From Paenibacillus sp. S150 (lineage in GTDB: Bacteria > Bacillota > Bacilli > Paenibacillales > Paenibacillaceae): a stretch of 64,000 nucleotides of DNA. Within the stretch, counting starts at the first letter, position 1; each line of letters starts with the position of its first letter. A program made the position numbers and the translations under genes. Location of the stretch: assembly GCF_019352175.1 (NCBI RefSeq), contig NZ_JACBYI010000007.1:62001-126000 (forward strand), read 5' to 3'. Below, in pieces: positions 17,158 to 25,329 of this stretch. The notes beneath the pieces are model-generated. The model did not search any database and was not told where the DNA came from. It saw only the letters and a program-made list of their open reading frames with translations.

Positions 17158-17907
17158 CTAACGGATGAGCGCGAGATAACCGCTGATAAGATGTGAACCG
17201 TAAGAGAAAGCAATCATTGAGCCTGCTGCCAGCCAGGGGCCAAACGGGATCGGCTGCTTGCGTTTCACCCTGCCAAGCAGCATTAACGTGCCTCCAGCTA
17301 CCGTTCCCAGCGCACAAGCAATCAAGAAGGCCAATAATACATTGGGAAAGCCGACTACCCAGCCCAGCAGCGCGAACAGCTTCACGTCCCCCATGCCCAT
17401 TCCCCCCAACAAGGCTAGCAGCAGCACAATTACACAGCCAACTACTCCACCCAGCAAATGGGACCACAGTGGACCCCCTGGAAAAACGATCACCAACCAA
17501 AGCAGCAGCGGCAGGAAAAACAGCAGCACCTTGTTCGGGATCAGCATGAACCTTAGGTCGGCTACCGTTACAATGACGGAGAGACTGACGAGCATCCAGC
17601 CGATAACCCCATTGCCGGTCAGGCCAAATCGCATGTAGACCCCCAGAAACAACAACCCCGTAGCTGCTTCACCCAGCATATACAGCGGCGATACCTTCGC
17701 CCCGCAGTGCCTGCATTTGCCGCCGGACAGCAGATAGCTTAGCACCGGCACCAGATCACGCGCCGTAAGCTGCGTCCCGCAGCTTGTACAACGCGACGAA
17801 GGCCGCAGCAGCGACTCTCCCACTGGCACCCGCAGCGCCACTACATTATAAAAGGAGCCCAGAATCAGGCCGGTAAGGGTGATGTAAACTGCGAGAACAA
17901 TCGTCAT
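17158..17907 (-). CDS. pilD: Prepilin peptidase (A24 family)
   Basis: Integral membrane aspartic protease of 249 residues that removes the leader of prepilins and may methylate the new N-terminus. The GSFYNVVALRVP entry motif, the two CxxC pairs of the zinc-binding cytoplasmic loop (CTSCG and CRHCG) and both catalytic aspartates (VTVADLRFMLIPN and GMGMGDVKLF) are present, with seven or eight hydrophobic segments. It lies between the pilin gene and pilMN. Substrates should be the pilin at 17988 and the minor pilins at 27145-28243. Confidence 0.92.
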   Translation of the reverse strand: MTIVLAVYITLTGLILGSFYNVVALRVPVGESLLRPSSRCTSCGTQLTARDLVPVLSYLLSGGKCRHCGAKVSPLYMLGEAATGLLFLGVYMRFGLTGNGVIGWMLVSLSVIVTVADLRFMLIPNKVLLFFLPLLLWLVIVFPGGPLWSHLLGGVVGCVIVLLLALLGGMGMGDVKLFALLGWVVGFPNVLLAFLIACALGTVAGGTLMLLGRVKRKQPIPFGPWLAAGSMIAFSYGSHLISGYLALIR

Positions 17908-17937
17908 GAATCATCGGTTCCTATCCGGTGGATTTTG

Positions 17938-17968
17938 AAAAAGGATTCGGGAATTTCGTTCCTTTTTT
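17938..17968 (-). terminator. Possible partial terminator after the pilin gene
   Basis: On the minus strand, AAAAAAGGAACG and AATCCTTTTT form a hairpin with a T-run on its 3' side. It lies between the pilin gene and the prepilin peptidase gene. Such a site would let the pilin be made in excess over the assembly proteins, with read-through for the rest. Confidence 0.5.
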
Positions 17969-17987
17969 CGAATATATATTTTCATTA

Positions 17988-18434
17988 TTATTCAGTTAGA
18001 ATTTTAGTTGCAGTATAAGTACCATCAGTAATATCAGCAGCATGGGGATCTAGCACTACATTCAGAAGTGTCCCATCATCATTAAAATTAATAAGTGTAG
18101 TCGCCTCTACGAGAGGGGCTTTAGTGCTTGGAAGAACAATATTCTGATCAACATAATTACCTGCTTTCAGTTCTGTTAGAGTAACCTTGGTATGTTCCCT
18201 ATAATCACCGTTCGCTTCCCCTATTACATAGAGACGGGCTGCATCATATAATTGCCGCGCAGTCGCCAAATCTGCTTCCTTTCTAGAATTGCTAATTACA
18301 TTCCCAATCATCGGAATCGCAATAACCGCAATAATCCCCAAAATTACAATAACCGCCAATAGCTCAATCAGCGTAAATCCTTTTTCCTCTTTCGCCGCCT
18401 TGCCCAGCTTCTTTCGAATCGTTTGTGCCAGCAT
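17988..18434 (-). CDS. Type IV pilin (prepilin), probable major subunit
   Basis: A 148-residue prepilin. A 19-residue basic leader ending KEEKG is followed by the class III signature FTLIELLAVIVILGIIAVI, with Phe+1 and Glu+5 after the cleavage point; the mature protein would have about 129 residues. After the helix, ARQLYDAARLYVIGE is a typical pilin N-terminal helix extension. The location among the assembly genes, the preceding structured leader and the following hairpin all suggest this is the abundant subunit. No cysteine pair is seen in the C-terminal part. AGGGGGAAA precedes the ATG. Confidence 0.9.
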   Translation of the reverse strand: MLAQTIRKKLGKAAKEEKGFTLIELLAVIVILGIIAVIAIPMIGNVISNSRKEADLATARQLYDAARLYVIGEANGDYREHTKVTLTELKAGNYVDQNIVLPSTKAPLVEATTLINFNDDGTLLNVVLDPHAADITDGTYTATKILTE

Positions 18435-18538
18435 GCCATTTCCCCCTTAGAAATAATGATTTTGGATAAGACCGACATTACGTCATTTTAAAATTCTCAT
18501 GCCTCTTAGCTAATCTAATGGAAATGTATTTGCCCTAT

Positions 18539-18624
18539 CCCGGCAAGCCAGGGACGCTTTCTTCACTCCCTGTCCGACTGCTTGGCGTCACCCCTCTCAA
18601 GCTATGTGCAAGGAGCACATAGCT
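18539..18624 (-). promoter_or_regulatory. Structured RNA-like leader ahead of the pilin gene
   Basis: The 189 bases between pilC and the pilin gene hold strong secondary structure on the minus strand. A perfect hairpin AGCTATGTGC-TCCTT-GCACATAGCT starts at the pilC stop. Then GACGCCAAGC, an inner stem CAGGGA...TCCCTG and GCTTGCCGGG follow. The words GACGCCAAGC and GCCGGG and their spacing recall the 3' half of GEMM-I (c-di-GMP-I) riboswitches, but the conserved GGGCAAACC half is absent. It may be a new or degenerate cis-regulatory RNA, or only an mRNA-processing or stability structure. Confidence 0.4.
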
Positions 18625-19829
18625 CACATGTTGCTGTACAGACTAAACATCGGCAGCATAATCGCTGCGACGATCACGCCGACTATGCCTGCCAGAAAGG
18701 CAATCAACAGCGGCTCCAGCAGCGACTTAAGCCGATCAACGGTGTTTTCCACGTCCATCTCGTAGAAGTCCGCCACTTTCGATAGCATTTGATCCAGTGC
18801 CCCTGTTTCTTCACCGATCGCAATCATCTGTGTAACCAGCGGCGGAAATACCCAGGCTTTCTTGAGCGGCTCAGAAAGAGGCTTGCCTTGCCTTAACGAT
18901 TCACTGGCACTCCGGATATAACCACCGATCACTTTATTTCCGGCAACCTCTTCCACAATGGAGAGCGCCTGCAGAATTGGTACGGAACTGGCATACAGTG
19001 ATGAGAAGGTGCGGGTGAACTGGGCAATCGAGCCTTTTTGATTCAGCTTGCCGAAGACCGGAATTTTCAGTTTGGCATAATCGAGTGCATAGGCACCTTT
19101 TTCTGTCCGCTTAGCCACCTGAAAAGCAGCCACGAGCAGGATAACGGCGATCACCCAGATGTACCATTGTCCCTGGATACTTTTACTGAGGGCCAGCACC
19201 ATTTTGGTTATTGCAGGGAGCTTAGCATCCATCGACTCAAACATCGTTACAAACTGCGGAACAATTGCCCATAACAGATATATTACAGCAGCAACTGCCA
19301 TAACGCCGACCGTGACCGGATAAGTCAGCGCTGACTTGATTTTCTCCGTAGTCGTATGCTGCTTCTCAAAGTACACCGCCAGCCGCTCAAGCGTCCCCTC
19401 CAAATCGCCGGATTCTTCTCCGGCCCGGATCATACTGACAAACAGCGCGGGGAAAATCTTCTTATGATCCTGAATGGACTGCGACAGCGAAATTCCGCGC
19501 AGCAGACTTGAATTCACATCATGCAGCGCTTTGCTCAGCGGTTTGCTCTCCGTTTGCTCTGCCAAAATACGTGTGGCATCCACAATGGACACTCCTGCAC
19601 GCATCAAAGTTGCAAACTGGCGGCAATAAATAATGAAATGAATCGTCTTCACCGGATTGCCGATATAGATTTCCATTGAAAGGAATGAGGTTTTCTGCTC
19701 TACAAGCGAGAACACTGTGAGTCCCCGCTTGCGCAGCTCGTCCATCGCCGATGACTTGTCCGAAGCCGTAAGCTTGCCTTTCAACTGCTTCCCGGCATTG
19801 GTCCTAACCTGATATTCGAACTGGGGCAT
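18624..19829 (-). CDS. pilC: Type IV pilus inner-membrane platform protein
   Basis: Polytopic membrane protein of 401 residues with two T2SSF domains (about 67-190 and 270-392), each ending in a conserved hydrophobic hairpin, and a short N-terminal PilC segment (FEYQVRTNAGKQLKGKL). The repeats carry FVSMIRAGEESGDLEGTLERLAVYFE and MIAIGEETGALDQMLSKVADFYE, which identify the GspF/PilC family. It transfers motion from the PilB and PilT motors to the growing or retracting pilus. The ATG overlaps the pilT stop (TGATG), so the two are coupled. Confidence 0.92.
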   Translation of the reverse strand: MPQFEYQVRTNAGKQLKGKLTASDKSSAMDELRKRGLTVFSLVEQKTSFLSMEIYIGNPVKTIHFIIYCRQFATLMRAGVSIVDATRILAEQTESKPLSKALHDVNSSLLRGISLSQSIQDHKKIFPALFVSMIRAGEESGDLEGTLERLAVYFEKQHTTTEKIKSALTYPVTVGVMAVAAVIYLLWAIVPQFVTMFESMDAKLPAITKMVLALSKSIQGQWYIWVIAVILLVAAFQVAKRTEKGAYALDYAKLKIPVFGKLNQKGSIAQFTRTFSSLYASSVPILQALSIVEEVAGNKVIGGYIRSASESLRQGKPLSEPLKKAWVFPPLVTQMIAIGEETGALDQMLSKVADFYEMDVENTVDRLKSLLEPLLIAFLAGIVGVIVAAIMLPMFSLYSNM

Positions 19830-20878
19830 CAGCTATTCACCTCCGGGAGGTAGCCTCTGGCGGCCTCAGGCTGAAGCAGTCCCAGCTGCAATTGTTCCCT
19901 GATGTTCATCTCCAGCGTGTGCATGCCCAGCGAACGGCTGGTTTGCATTATATTTTTGAGCTGATGGGTTTTCTCGGTCCGGATAAGATTGGCTACCGCG
20001 GGTGTATTAATCAGCAGCTCCGTTGCACATAAGCGACCCCGCCCTCCGGCTCTTGGGAATAGTCTTTGCGAAAGAACTGCCAGTAGAACAGAAGCCAGCT
20101 GCGACCGGATCTGTCCCTGCTGATGTCCCGGAAAAGTATCGATAATCCGGTCAATTGTCTGCGGCGCATCAGTGGTATGGAGGGTAGCCATCACAAGATG
20201 GCCGGTTTCGGCAGCGGTAACGGCAGCGGAGATGGTCTCCAGATCACGCATTTCGCCTACCAGGATGACATCCGGGTCCTGGCGAAGCGCTGCTCTAAGC
20301 CCGCTGGCAAAGCTGCCTGTATCACTGCCCACTTCGCGCTGTTCGATCAGGCAGGTTCCATGGCTATGCAGAAATTCTATCGGATCTTCCAGCGTAACAA
20401 TATGTTTGCTTGCAGTGCGGTTAATGTAATTCAGCATAGCGGCAAGCGTCGATGATTTTCCGCTCCCCGTTGGCCCCGTCACCAGAATCAGCCCCTGGGG
20501 CCTCATCGCCAGACTGGACAACTCTGAAGGCAAAGACAACTGCTCCATGGTTGGAATTTCAACCGGAATAGCCCGTGCCGCAATACTTACCTCGCCACGC
20601 TGGCGGTACACGTTGACACGGTACCTTACTCCGCTGTCCAGCGGATAGGAGAAATCCAATTCCCCGCAACGAAGGAACTCTTTGCTTTTGTCGCTGCCAA
20701 GCAATACCCCGGCCATAGCGGCCGCTTCTTCAGAACTGACATTTCCGCCGTCCACCGGATGAAGTTTCCCATCGATACGCATGACTGGCGGTGAAGCAAC
20801 GGAAACATGCAAGTCAGAGGCTTTGGAAGCAAACGCCAGATGCAGCAATTGAACAATATCCCGTGAAAAAGATTGCAC
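19829..20878 (-). CDS. pilT: Pilus retraction ATPase
   Basis: Hexameric ATPase of 349 residues. ASDLHVS near the N-terminus, Walker A GPTGSGKS at residues 135-142, the Asp box LEDPIEF, Walker B DPDVILVGEMRD and the His box MATLHTTDAPQTIDRI are all intact, consistent with PilT and not PilB (no N-terminal MshEN, no tetracysteine). Retraction gives twitching motility or DNA uptake. The start is GTG behind GGGGGAG. It lies 19 bases after pilB. A retraction ATPase suggests a dynamic pilus and not just a competence pseudopilus. Confidence 0.92.
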   Translation of the reverse strand: MQSFSRDIVQLLHLAFASKASDLHVSVASPPVMRIDGKLHPVDGGNVSSEEAAAMAGVLLGSDKSKEFLRCGELDFSYPLDSGVRYRVNVYRQRGEVSIAARAIPVEIPTMEQLSLPSELSSLAMRPQGLILVTGPTGSGKSSTLAAMLNYINRTASKHIVTLEDPIEFLHSHGTCLIEQREVGSDTGSFASGLRAALRQDPDVILVGEMRDLETISAAVTAAETGHLVMATLHTTDAPQTIDRIIDTFPGHQQGQIRSQLASVLLAVLSQRLFPRAGGRGRLCATELLINTPAVANLIRTEKTHQLKNIMQTSRSLGMHTLEMNIREQLQLGLLQPEAARGYLPEVNS

Positions 20879-20897
20879 CCTCGTCTCCCCCTAACAT

Positions 20898-22562
20898 CTA
20901 GTGCGAAACCGTCTCGCGCATAACTTCCTGCAATGTGGTTATCCCTTTGGAGACCTTGAGGAAGCCATCTTCCATCAAATGCACCATACCTTGCGCATCC
21001 CCCGCTGCACGGAGTTCTTCAATCGACGCCGAATCCGTAATCAGCTGGCGCAGCCGGCCATTAATCGCCAGTACCTCATGAATGGCGATCCGTCCTCTAT
21101 AGCCTGTATTGTTGCAGCTGCCGCAGCCTCTGCCATGATAAATCACATGATCCGGCAGTCCGTGTCTTCGCAGCATAATGGATTCCTGTTCGGCTGGCTT
21201 ATGCTCTTCCCGGCAGTCCGGACAGATTTTGCGCACCAAACGCTGGGCAACAACTCCCAGCAAAGAGGATGCGATTAAATAAGGCTCAACTCCCATGTCC
21301 CGCAGTCTCGAAATCGTACTGATGGCATCATTTGTGTGGAGAGTTGATAATACCAGATGCCCTGTGAGTGAGGCACGCACGGCTATTTCAGCCGTCTCGG
21401 TATCTCGGATTTCACCCACCATGACGATATTAGGGTCCTGCCGTAGAATTGAACGCAGCCCGGCCGCAAAGGTTAAGCCGATTGCCGGGTTCACATGCAC
21501 CTGATTAACGCCTTCAAGCTGATATTCCACCGGATCCTCGATGGTTATGATATTCGCGCTTTCGGTGTTCAGTTGGTTAAGCGCCGCATATAAGGTTGTG
21601 GTTTTCCCGCTTCCTGTAGGCCCCGTAATCAAAAGAATTCCGTAAGGCTTGCCGATCATTGACTGAAAAGCCTCCGCATTCCCATCACTGAAGCCCAGGC
21701 TATCGACTGATTTCACTCCGGCGCTCAAATCGAGCAGCCGCAGCACAATCTTCTCTCCATGCATGGTAGGCAGTGAGGATACACGGATGTCAACCATTTT
21801 GTAATCAAACTGCATTTTGATCCGTCCATCCTGAGGCAAACGACGCTCAGCGATGTTCAGCTTGGCCATAATCTTCAGTCTAGCTGTGATGAAACCCTGC
21901 ATTTGCTTTGGGATGATCCGTTCGGTCCGCAGCGTTCCGTCGATCCGGTAACGGATGGACAGGTTGTTCTCACCCGGGTCCACATGAATATCCGATGCTC
22001 TGAGCGAGACGGCCTGCTGGATCATCTGGTTCACAAGCCGCACAATCGGCGAGTCTTCATCAGTAATCTCAGTTTCTTCAATCTCTTCCTGCGTAGGCAG
22101 CTCTACCATCATCTGGCTCATCGAATCACGCATGCCATAGTGGCGGGCAATTGCCCGGGTCAGCTCATCCCGGCTGGAAATGGCAGGCTCAATGCGAAAT
22201 CCTGTACTCATGCGTAAGTCCTCAATTGCAAAATAGTCCAGCGGGTCCGCCATAGCCACCATCAGCTTGCTTCCTTCTTTCATGAACGGCAGCACCTGGT
22301 AACGCTTGGCCATACTCTCGGGAATAATCTGCGTAATAGCAGGATCAATCTGATATTTGAACAAGCTGACATGAGGAATGCCAAGCTGGAATTCCAGCAC
22401 CTCAATCAGCTGCTGCTCGGTGATATAGCCTTGGGTGATCAGCAGGTCCCCTAATTTGCGTTTGGATCTGCGTTGTTCCACCAACGCTTCTTCAAGCTGT
22501 TCCTGAGAGATAATTCCATTCTCAACAAGTAGGTCTCCCAGCCTCTTTTTCATGATAGCCAT
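20898..22562 (-). CDS. pilB: Pilus extension ATPase with MshEN-type N-terminus
   Basis: Hexameric assembly ATPase of 554 residues. Residues 7-58 hold two tandem copies of the MshEN pattern (RLGDLLVENGIISQEQL and KLGDLLITQGYITEQQL), the module that binds c-di-GMP in MshE and PilB relatives. The catalytic part has ASDIHVDPGE, Walker A GPTGSGKT (314-321), Walker B IVMVGEIRDTET and the tetracysteine zinc site (CPDC and CGSC). It leads the assembly operon pilB-pilT-pilC-pilin-pilD-pilMN-pilO. An internal ATG at codon 4 is also possible. Powered pilus extension under c-di-GMP control is inferred from the motif. Confidence 0.93.
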   Translation of the reverse strand: MAIMKKRLGDLLVENGIISQEQLEEALVEQRRSKRKLGDLLITQGYITEQQLIEVLEFQLGIPHVSLFKYQIDPAITQIIPESMAKRYQVLPFMKEGSKLMVAMADPLDYFAIEDLRMSTGFRIEPAISSRDELTRAIARHYGMRDSMSQMMVELPTQEEIEETEITDEDSPIVRLVNQMIQQAVSLRASDIHVDPGENNLSIRYRIDGTLRTERIIPKQMQGFITARLKIMAKLNIAERRLPQDGRIKMQFDYKMVDIRVSSLPTMHGEKIVLRLLDLSAGVKSVDSLGFSDGNAEAFQSMIGKPYGILLITGPTGSGKTTTLYAALNQLNTESANIITIEDPVEYQLEGVNQVHVNPAIGLTFAAGLRSILRQDPNIVMVGEIRDTETAEIAVRASLTGHLVLSTLHTNDAISTISRLRDMGVEPYLIASSLLGVVAQRLVRKICPDCREEHKPAEQESIMLRRHGLPDHVIYHGRGCGSCNNTGYRGRIAIHEVLAINGRLRQLITDSASIEELRAAGDAQGMVHLMEDGFLKVSKGITTLQEVMRETVSH

Positions 22563-22840
22563 CTCATTCTCACTCCAAAATGCTTAATTTTTTGCAGTTT
22601 TGCGGAATCAATCTATGTATATTGTAAAAATATTTCAAATTTTATAGTTATATAGACTCAATTTTCAGGAAAATACGCACATCTTTTAATTGCCTATCTA
22701 CTAAATATGTCCTAGAATGATATATAGCATAGATTGGATATATTTACAATGAAAACACCGTCAATAATTACTATAATTTTACATTGTTAATCCGAATTTT
22801 ACATATTATGCGTAATATATATCGGCCAGGGAGTGATGTG
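22563..22840. promoter_or_regulatory. AT-rich divergent promoter region, pilB / surface protein
   Basis: These 278 bases separate two divergent genes and are very AT-rich. On the minus strand TTGACG, 16 bases, TATATC at about 22738-22765 is a possible start of a long pilB leader. On the plus strand no convincing promoter pair was found. No riboswitch motif was recognised. Shared regulation of pili and the surface protein is possible but not shown. Confidence 0.35.
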
Positions 22841-25264
22841 ATGATGCTTGTAAAGAAGAAAAGATTGGCTTTCATTTCAGGCCTTGTCCTGTTGGCTGTG
22901 CTGATAGTTTCTCTGCGGCATCTTGTAATCAATGTGTTTGCAGATCAAACAACCGGCACTATAGCAAAAGCAAGTCTGCAAATGAGCCGCTCCATCACAG
23001 ATTATTCAGGTGAAGCTGTAACAGCCAGCATTCAGAGCGGCGAAGTGATCCATCTGAATTACACCATTACACCCCAGAATATAGCTGATACCAATGCAGC
23101 TGCCATTCAGCAGCAGGTTGTCTCTAATATTGTCTTTACTGAGAAGCTTCCTGCCGGCGTCAGTATTAAAAATACAGACCTGCCTGCAGGGTTTAGCATG
23201 AGCGGCACACTGATTGGGGGATACACTATTTCAGGCAATCTGGCTGACATTACCTATACCTGGAGTAATGACAAGCAAGCCTATACTGCAAATCCTGATC
23301 CGGACCAAACGCAAAAAATCATTTTCTTCTCCATTCCCGCGCAAGTCGATGAAACGGGGGAATATACCTTCAGCAGTGCCGCAGTCCAGTTTGACGACCT
23401 CCATGCTGTTCCTGCGGCAACTGACATCCCTGTACCAGCTGCTACTGCAACTCCAGTACCTACAGCTACCTTTAATCCGGGCACCTCAACCTCCAATTCG
23501 TTACTTGGAGTAGCGGGCGATTACAATGTATTTGTCTTCGGAAATGCCAAAATATCCGCTTCGCTTGCGGGCAATCTTGCTTCGGGCGGCACTACAACCA
23601 CAAGCGGGGTTTCCCTCAACCAAGGCAACGGGCTTAACGTTCCCTACGCCATCGTCACCGGCGGAGATCTTAACTTCACCAACGGTACAGTCTATGGAAA
23701 TATCCTTCATCAGGGAGAGTATCTCAAAAATGATCCCGGTAACATCGTAGGAGGAACCTATAACAAGGGGACCTTGATAGATTTTAATGCCGCACGCAGC
23801 TATTATGAGGCTTACTCCGCCAGTCTGGCCTCTGTTCAAGCCGTAGGAACAACGACTGAGCTGAAATGGGGCGGACTCTATGCTACGGCAACTGAGGCGG
23901 TGAGCGTGTTCGATTTTACATCCGACTTTTACAATGAAGCAGGCTGGACCAATCTAACGGCTCCTTCCGGCGCTTCATTAATCTTTAATATCCGCGGCAC
24001 GACTGTTAATTTCACCAAGGCCTTCGCTCTGCCAAACGGAGTCAGCGGAAGCAATGTTATTTATAATTTTCCGGATGCCACATCGGTAAGCATTTCGAGC
24101 GGTGAATACAGAGGCTCCATTCTGGCGCCAAAAGCCGCAATCAGCTTCACAAATGGCCAGATTCACGGCAATATCATCGCTGCATCGATCAACTCATCCT
24201 CAACCATTGGTATATTGCCTTATAAAGGTCAATTGCCGGTTATGCCAACGCCGGCTCCGGCTGTAACGCCATCGCCAGTTGCAACACCGGCGCCGACTGC
24301 AGTGCCGCATCCATCGCTGACGTTCCCGCCGCTGACGCTGACCGTGTTGGCACCTTCACCCTCAGCATCGCCATCACCTTCAGCTTCTCCATCACCGACG
24401 CCGACAACGATCAGAACCCTTGACATTGTGACATACTCTGACTGGACAGCTAAAAACACTCCTTTGGATCTTAAAGCCGTTTACACCGGGTCTTCTGTGG
24501 AGACTAATCTCACTTATGGCTGGACCATACTAGATGGTCCTGAGGGCGGCAGGTTTCCAGGCGGAGCTGACGCACCGGTTACGTCTTTCAAAGCCGGGGT
24601 TCCAGGCGTATACACAATTCAAGTAACCGCCCAGAGTGATCAATATCCTATACCTGTAGCACAGACCAAAATCATTACGGTGATAAGCTTTAAAATTACA
24701 GGGACAGGCACTAAGATTTACGCGGGCCAGAGTCTAAACCTCTCTTTAGAGATAACCCCTGCGAGCGCCGCTGTGAAACCAGAGGACATTACCTGGAGTT
24801 TATCCGGAAATGGCAAGGATTACGCCGGCCTGCAAGCTGCTGACACTACCGGCAGGAACTATTCTCTGACTGCTGACAAAGATATCCCCATTGAGACTGC
24901 GGTTACTGCCGTTGCCCAGATCGGGTCAGATACGGCAGAATATGCAGTCACCATTTCGCCAATGTACATCCGGTTTAATTCACCTGAACCTGTAGCCGCC
25001 GGCGGTCCTGCCTATAATTTGAATAATCTTCTAAAGTTGTACCCGGTCACGATTCCAAAAGATAAGCTGAACTGGACAAGTTCCGATCCGTCTATCGCCG
25101 ATTTTGATAAACCGGTTAACGACTCTAACCGCGGAGAGATTAAAGGCAAGAAGCCGGGGATCGTTAAAGTGACAGTAACCTATCAAATTTCAGCTGATCA
25201 TTATGTGGAGGGTACCGTAGATATTCAGGTCGTAGATATCAGCACCAACGGTGATAAATATTAA
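22841..25264 (+). CDS. Choice-of-anchor A domain surface protein
   Basis: Large exported protein of about 807 residues. A signal peptide (about 5-35, ending VFADQ) is followed by a beta-rich domain (about 40-190), a choice-of-anchor A domain (about 215-455; LLGVAGDYNVFVFGNAKIS, then YAIVTGGDLNFTNGTVYGNI), a Pro/Ser/Thr-rich linker (about 460-525) and two or three Ig-like or Big-type domains to the end. No LPXTG, SLH or C-terminal membrane helix is seen, so the mode of surface attachment is unknown. GGGAG seven bases before the ATG at 22841 sets the start. It interrupts the pilus locus in opposite orientation, suggesting a linked adhesive role. Confidence 0.75.
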   Translation: MMLVKKKRLAFISGLVLLAVLIVSLRHLVINVFADQTTGTIAKASLQMSRSITDYSGEAVTASIQSGEVIHLNYTITPQNIADTNAAAIQQQVVSNIVFTEKLPAGVSIKNTDLPAGFSMSGTLIGGYTISGNLADITYTWSNDKQAYTANPDPDQTQKIIFFSIPAQVDETGEYTFSSAAVQFDDLHAVPAATDIPVPAATATPVPTATFNPGTSTSNSLLGVAGDYNVFVFGNAKISASLAGNLASGGTTTTSGVSLNQGNGLNVPYAIVTGGDLNFTNGTVYGNILHQGEYLKNDPGNIVGGTYNKGTLIDFNAARSYYEAYSASLASVQAVGTTTELKWGGLYATATEAVSVFDFTSDFYNEAGWTNLTAPSGASLIFNIRGTTVNFTKAFALPNGVSGSNVIYNFPDATSVSISSGEYRGSILAPKAAISFTNGQIHGNIIAASINSSSTIGILPYKGQLPVMPTPAPAVTPSPVATPAPTAVPHPSLTFPPLTLTVLAPSPSASPSPSASPSPTPTTIRTLDIVTYSDWTAKNTPLDLKAVYTGSSVETNLTYGWTILDGPEGGRFPGGADAPVTSFKAGVPGVYTIQVTAQSDQYPIPVAQTKIITVISFKITGTGTKIYAGQSLNLSLEITPASAAVKPEDITWSLSGNGKDYAGLQAADTTGRNYSLTADKDIPIETAVTAVAQIGSDTAEYAVTISPMYIRFNSPEPVAAGGPAYNLNNLLKLYPVTIPKDKLNWTSSDPSIADFDKPVNDSNRGEIKGKKPGIVKVTVTYQISADHYVEGTVDIQVVDISTNGDKY

Positions 25265-25272
25265 CGCACACT

Positions 25273-25315
25273 AAAAATAGGAGCTTACCTACGATTGTAG
25301 GCAAGCTCCTATTTT
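25273..25315. terminator. Bidirectional terminator between convergent genes
   Basis: AAATAGGAGCTT-GCCTAC type arms form a 17-bp stem with one mismatch around GATT, flanked by A-run and T-run. It closes both the surface-protein gene and the minor-pilin operon. Confidence 0.9.
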
Positions 25316-25329
25316 GTCATCCAAACATA

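Noticed and set aside
22563-22840. Riboswitch between pilB and the surface-protein gene
   Set aside because: The region is AT-rich without conserved riboswitch words or strong stems on either strand.
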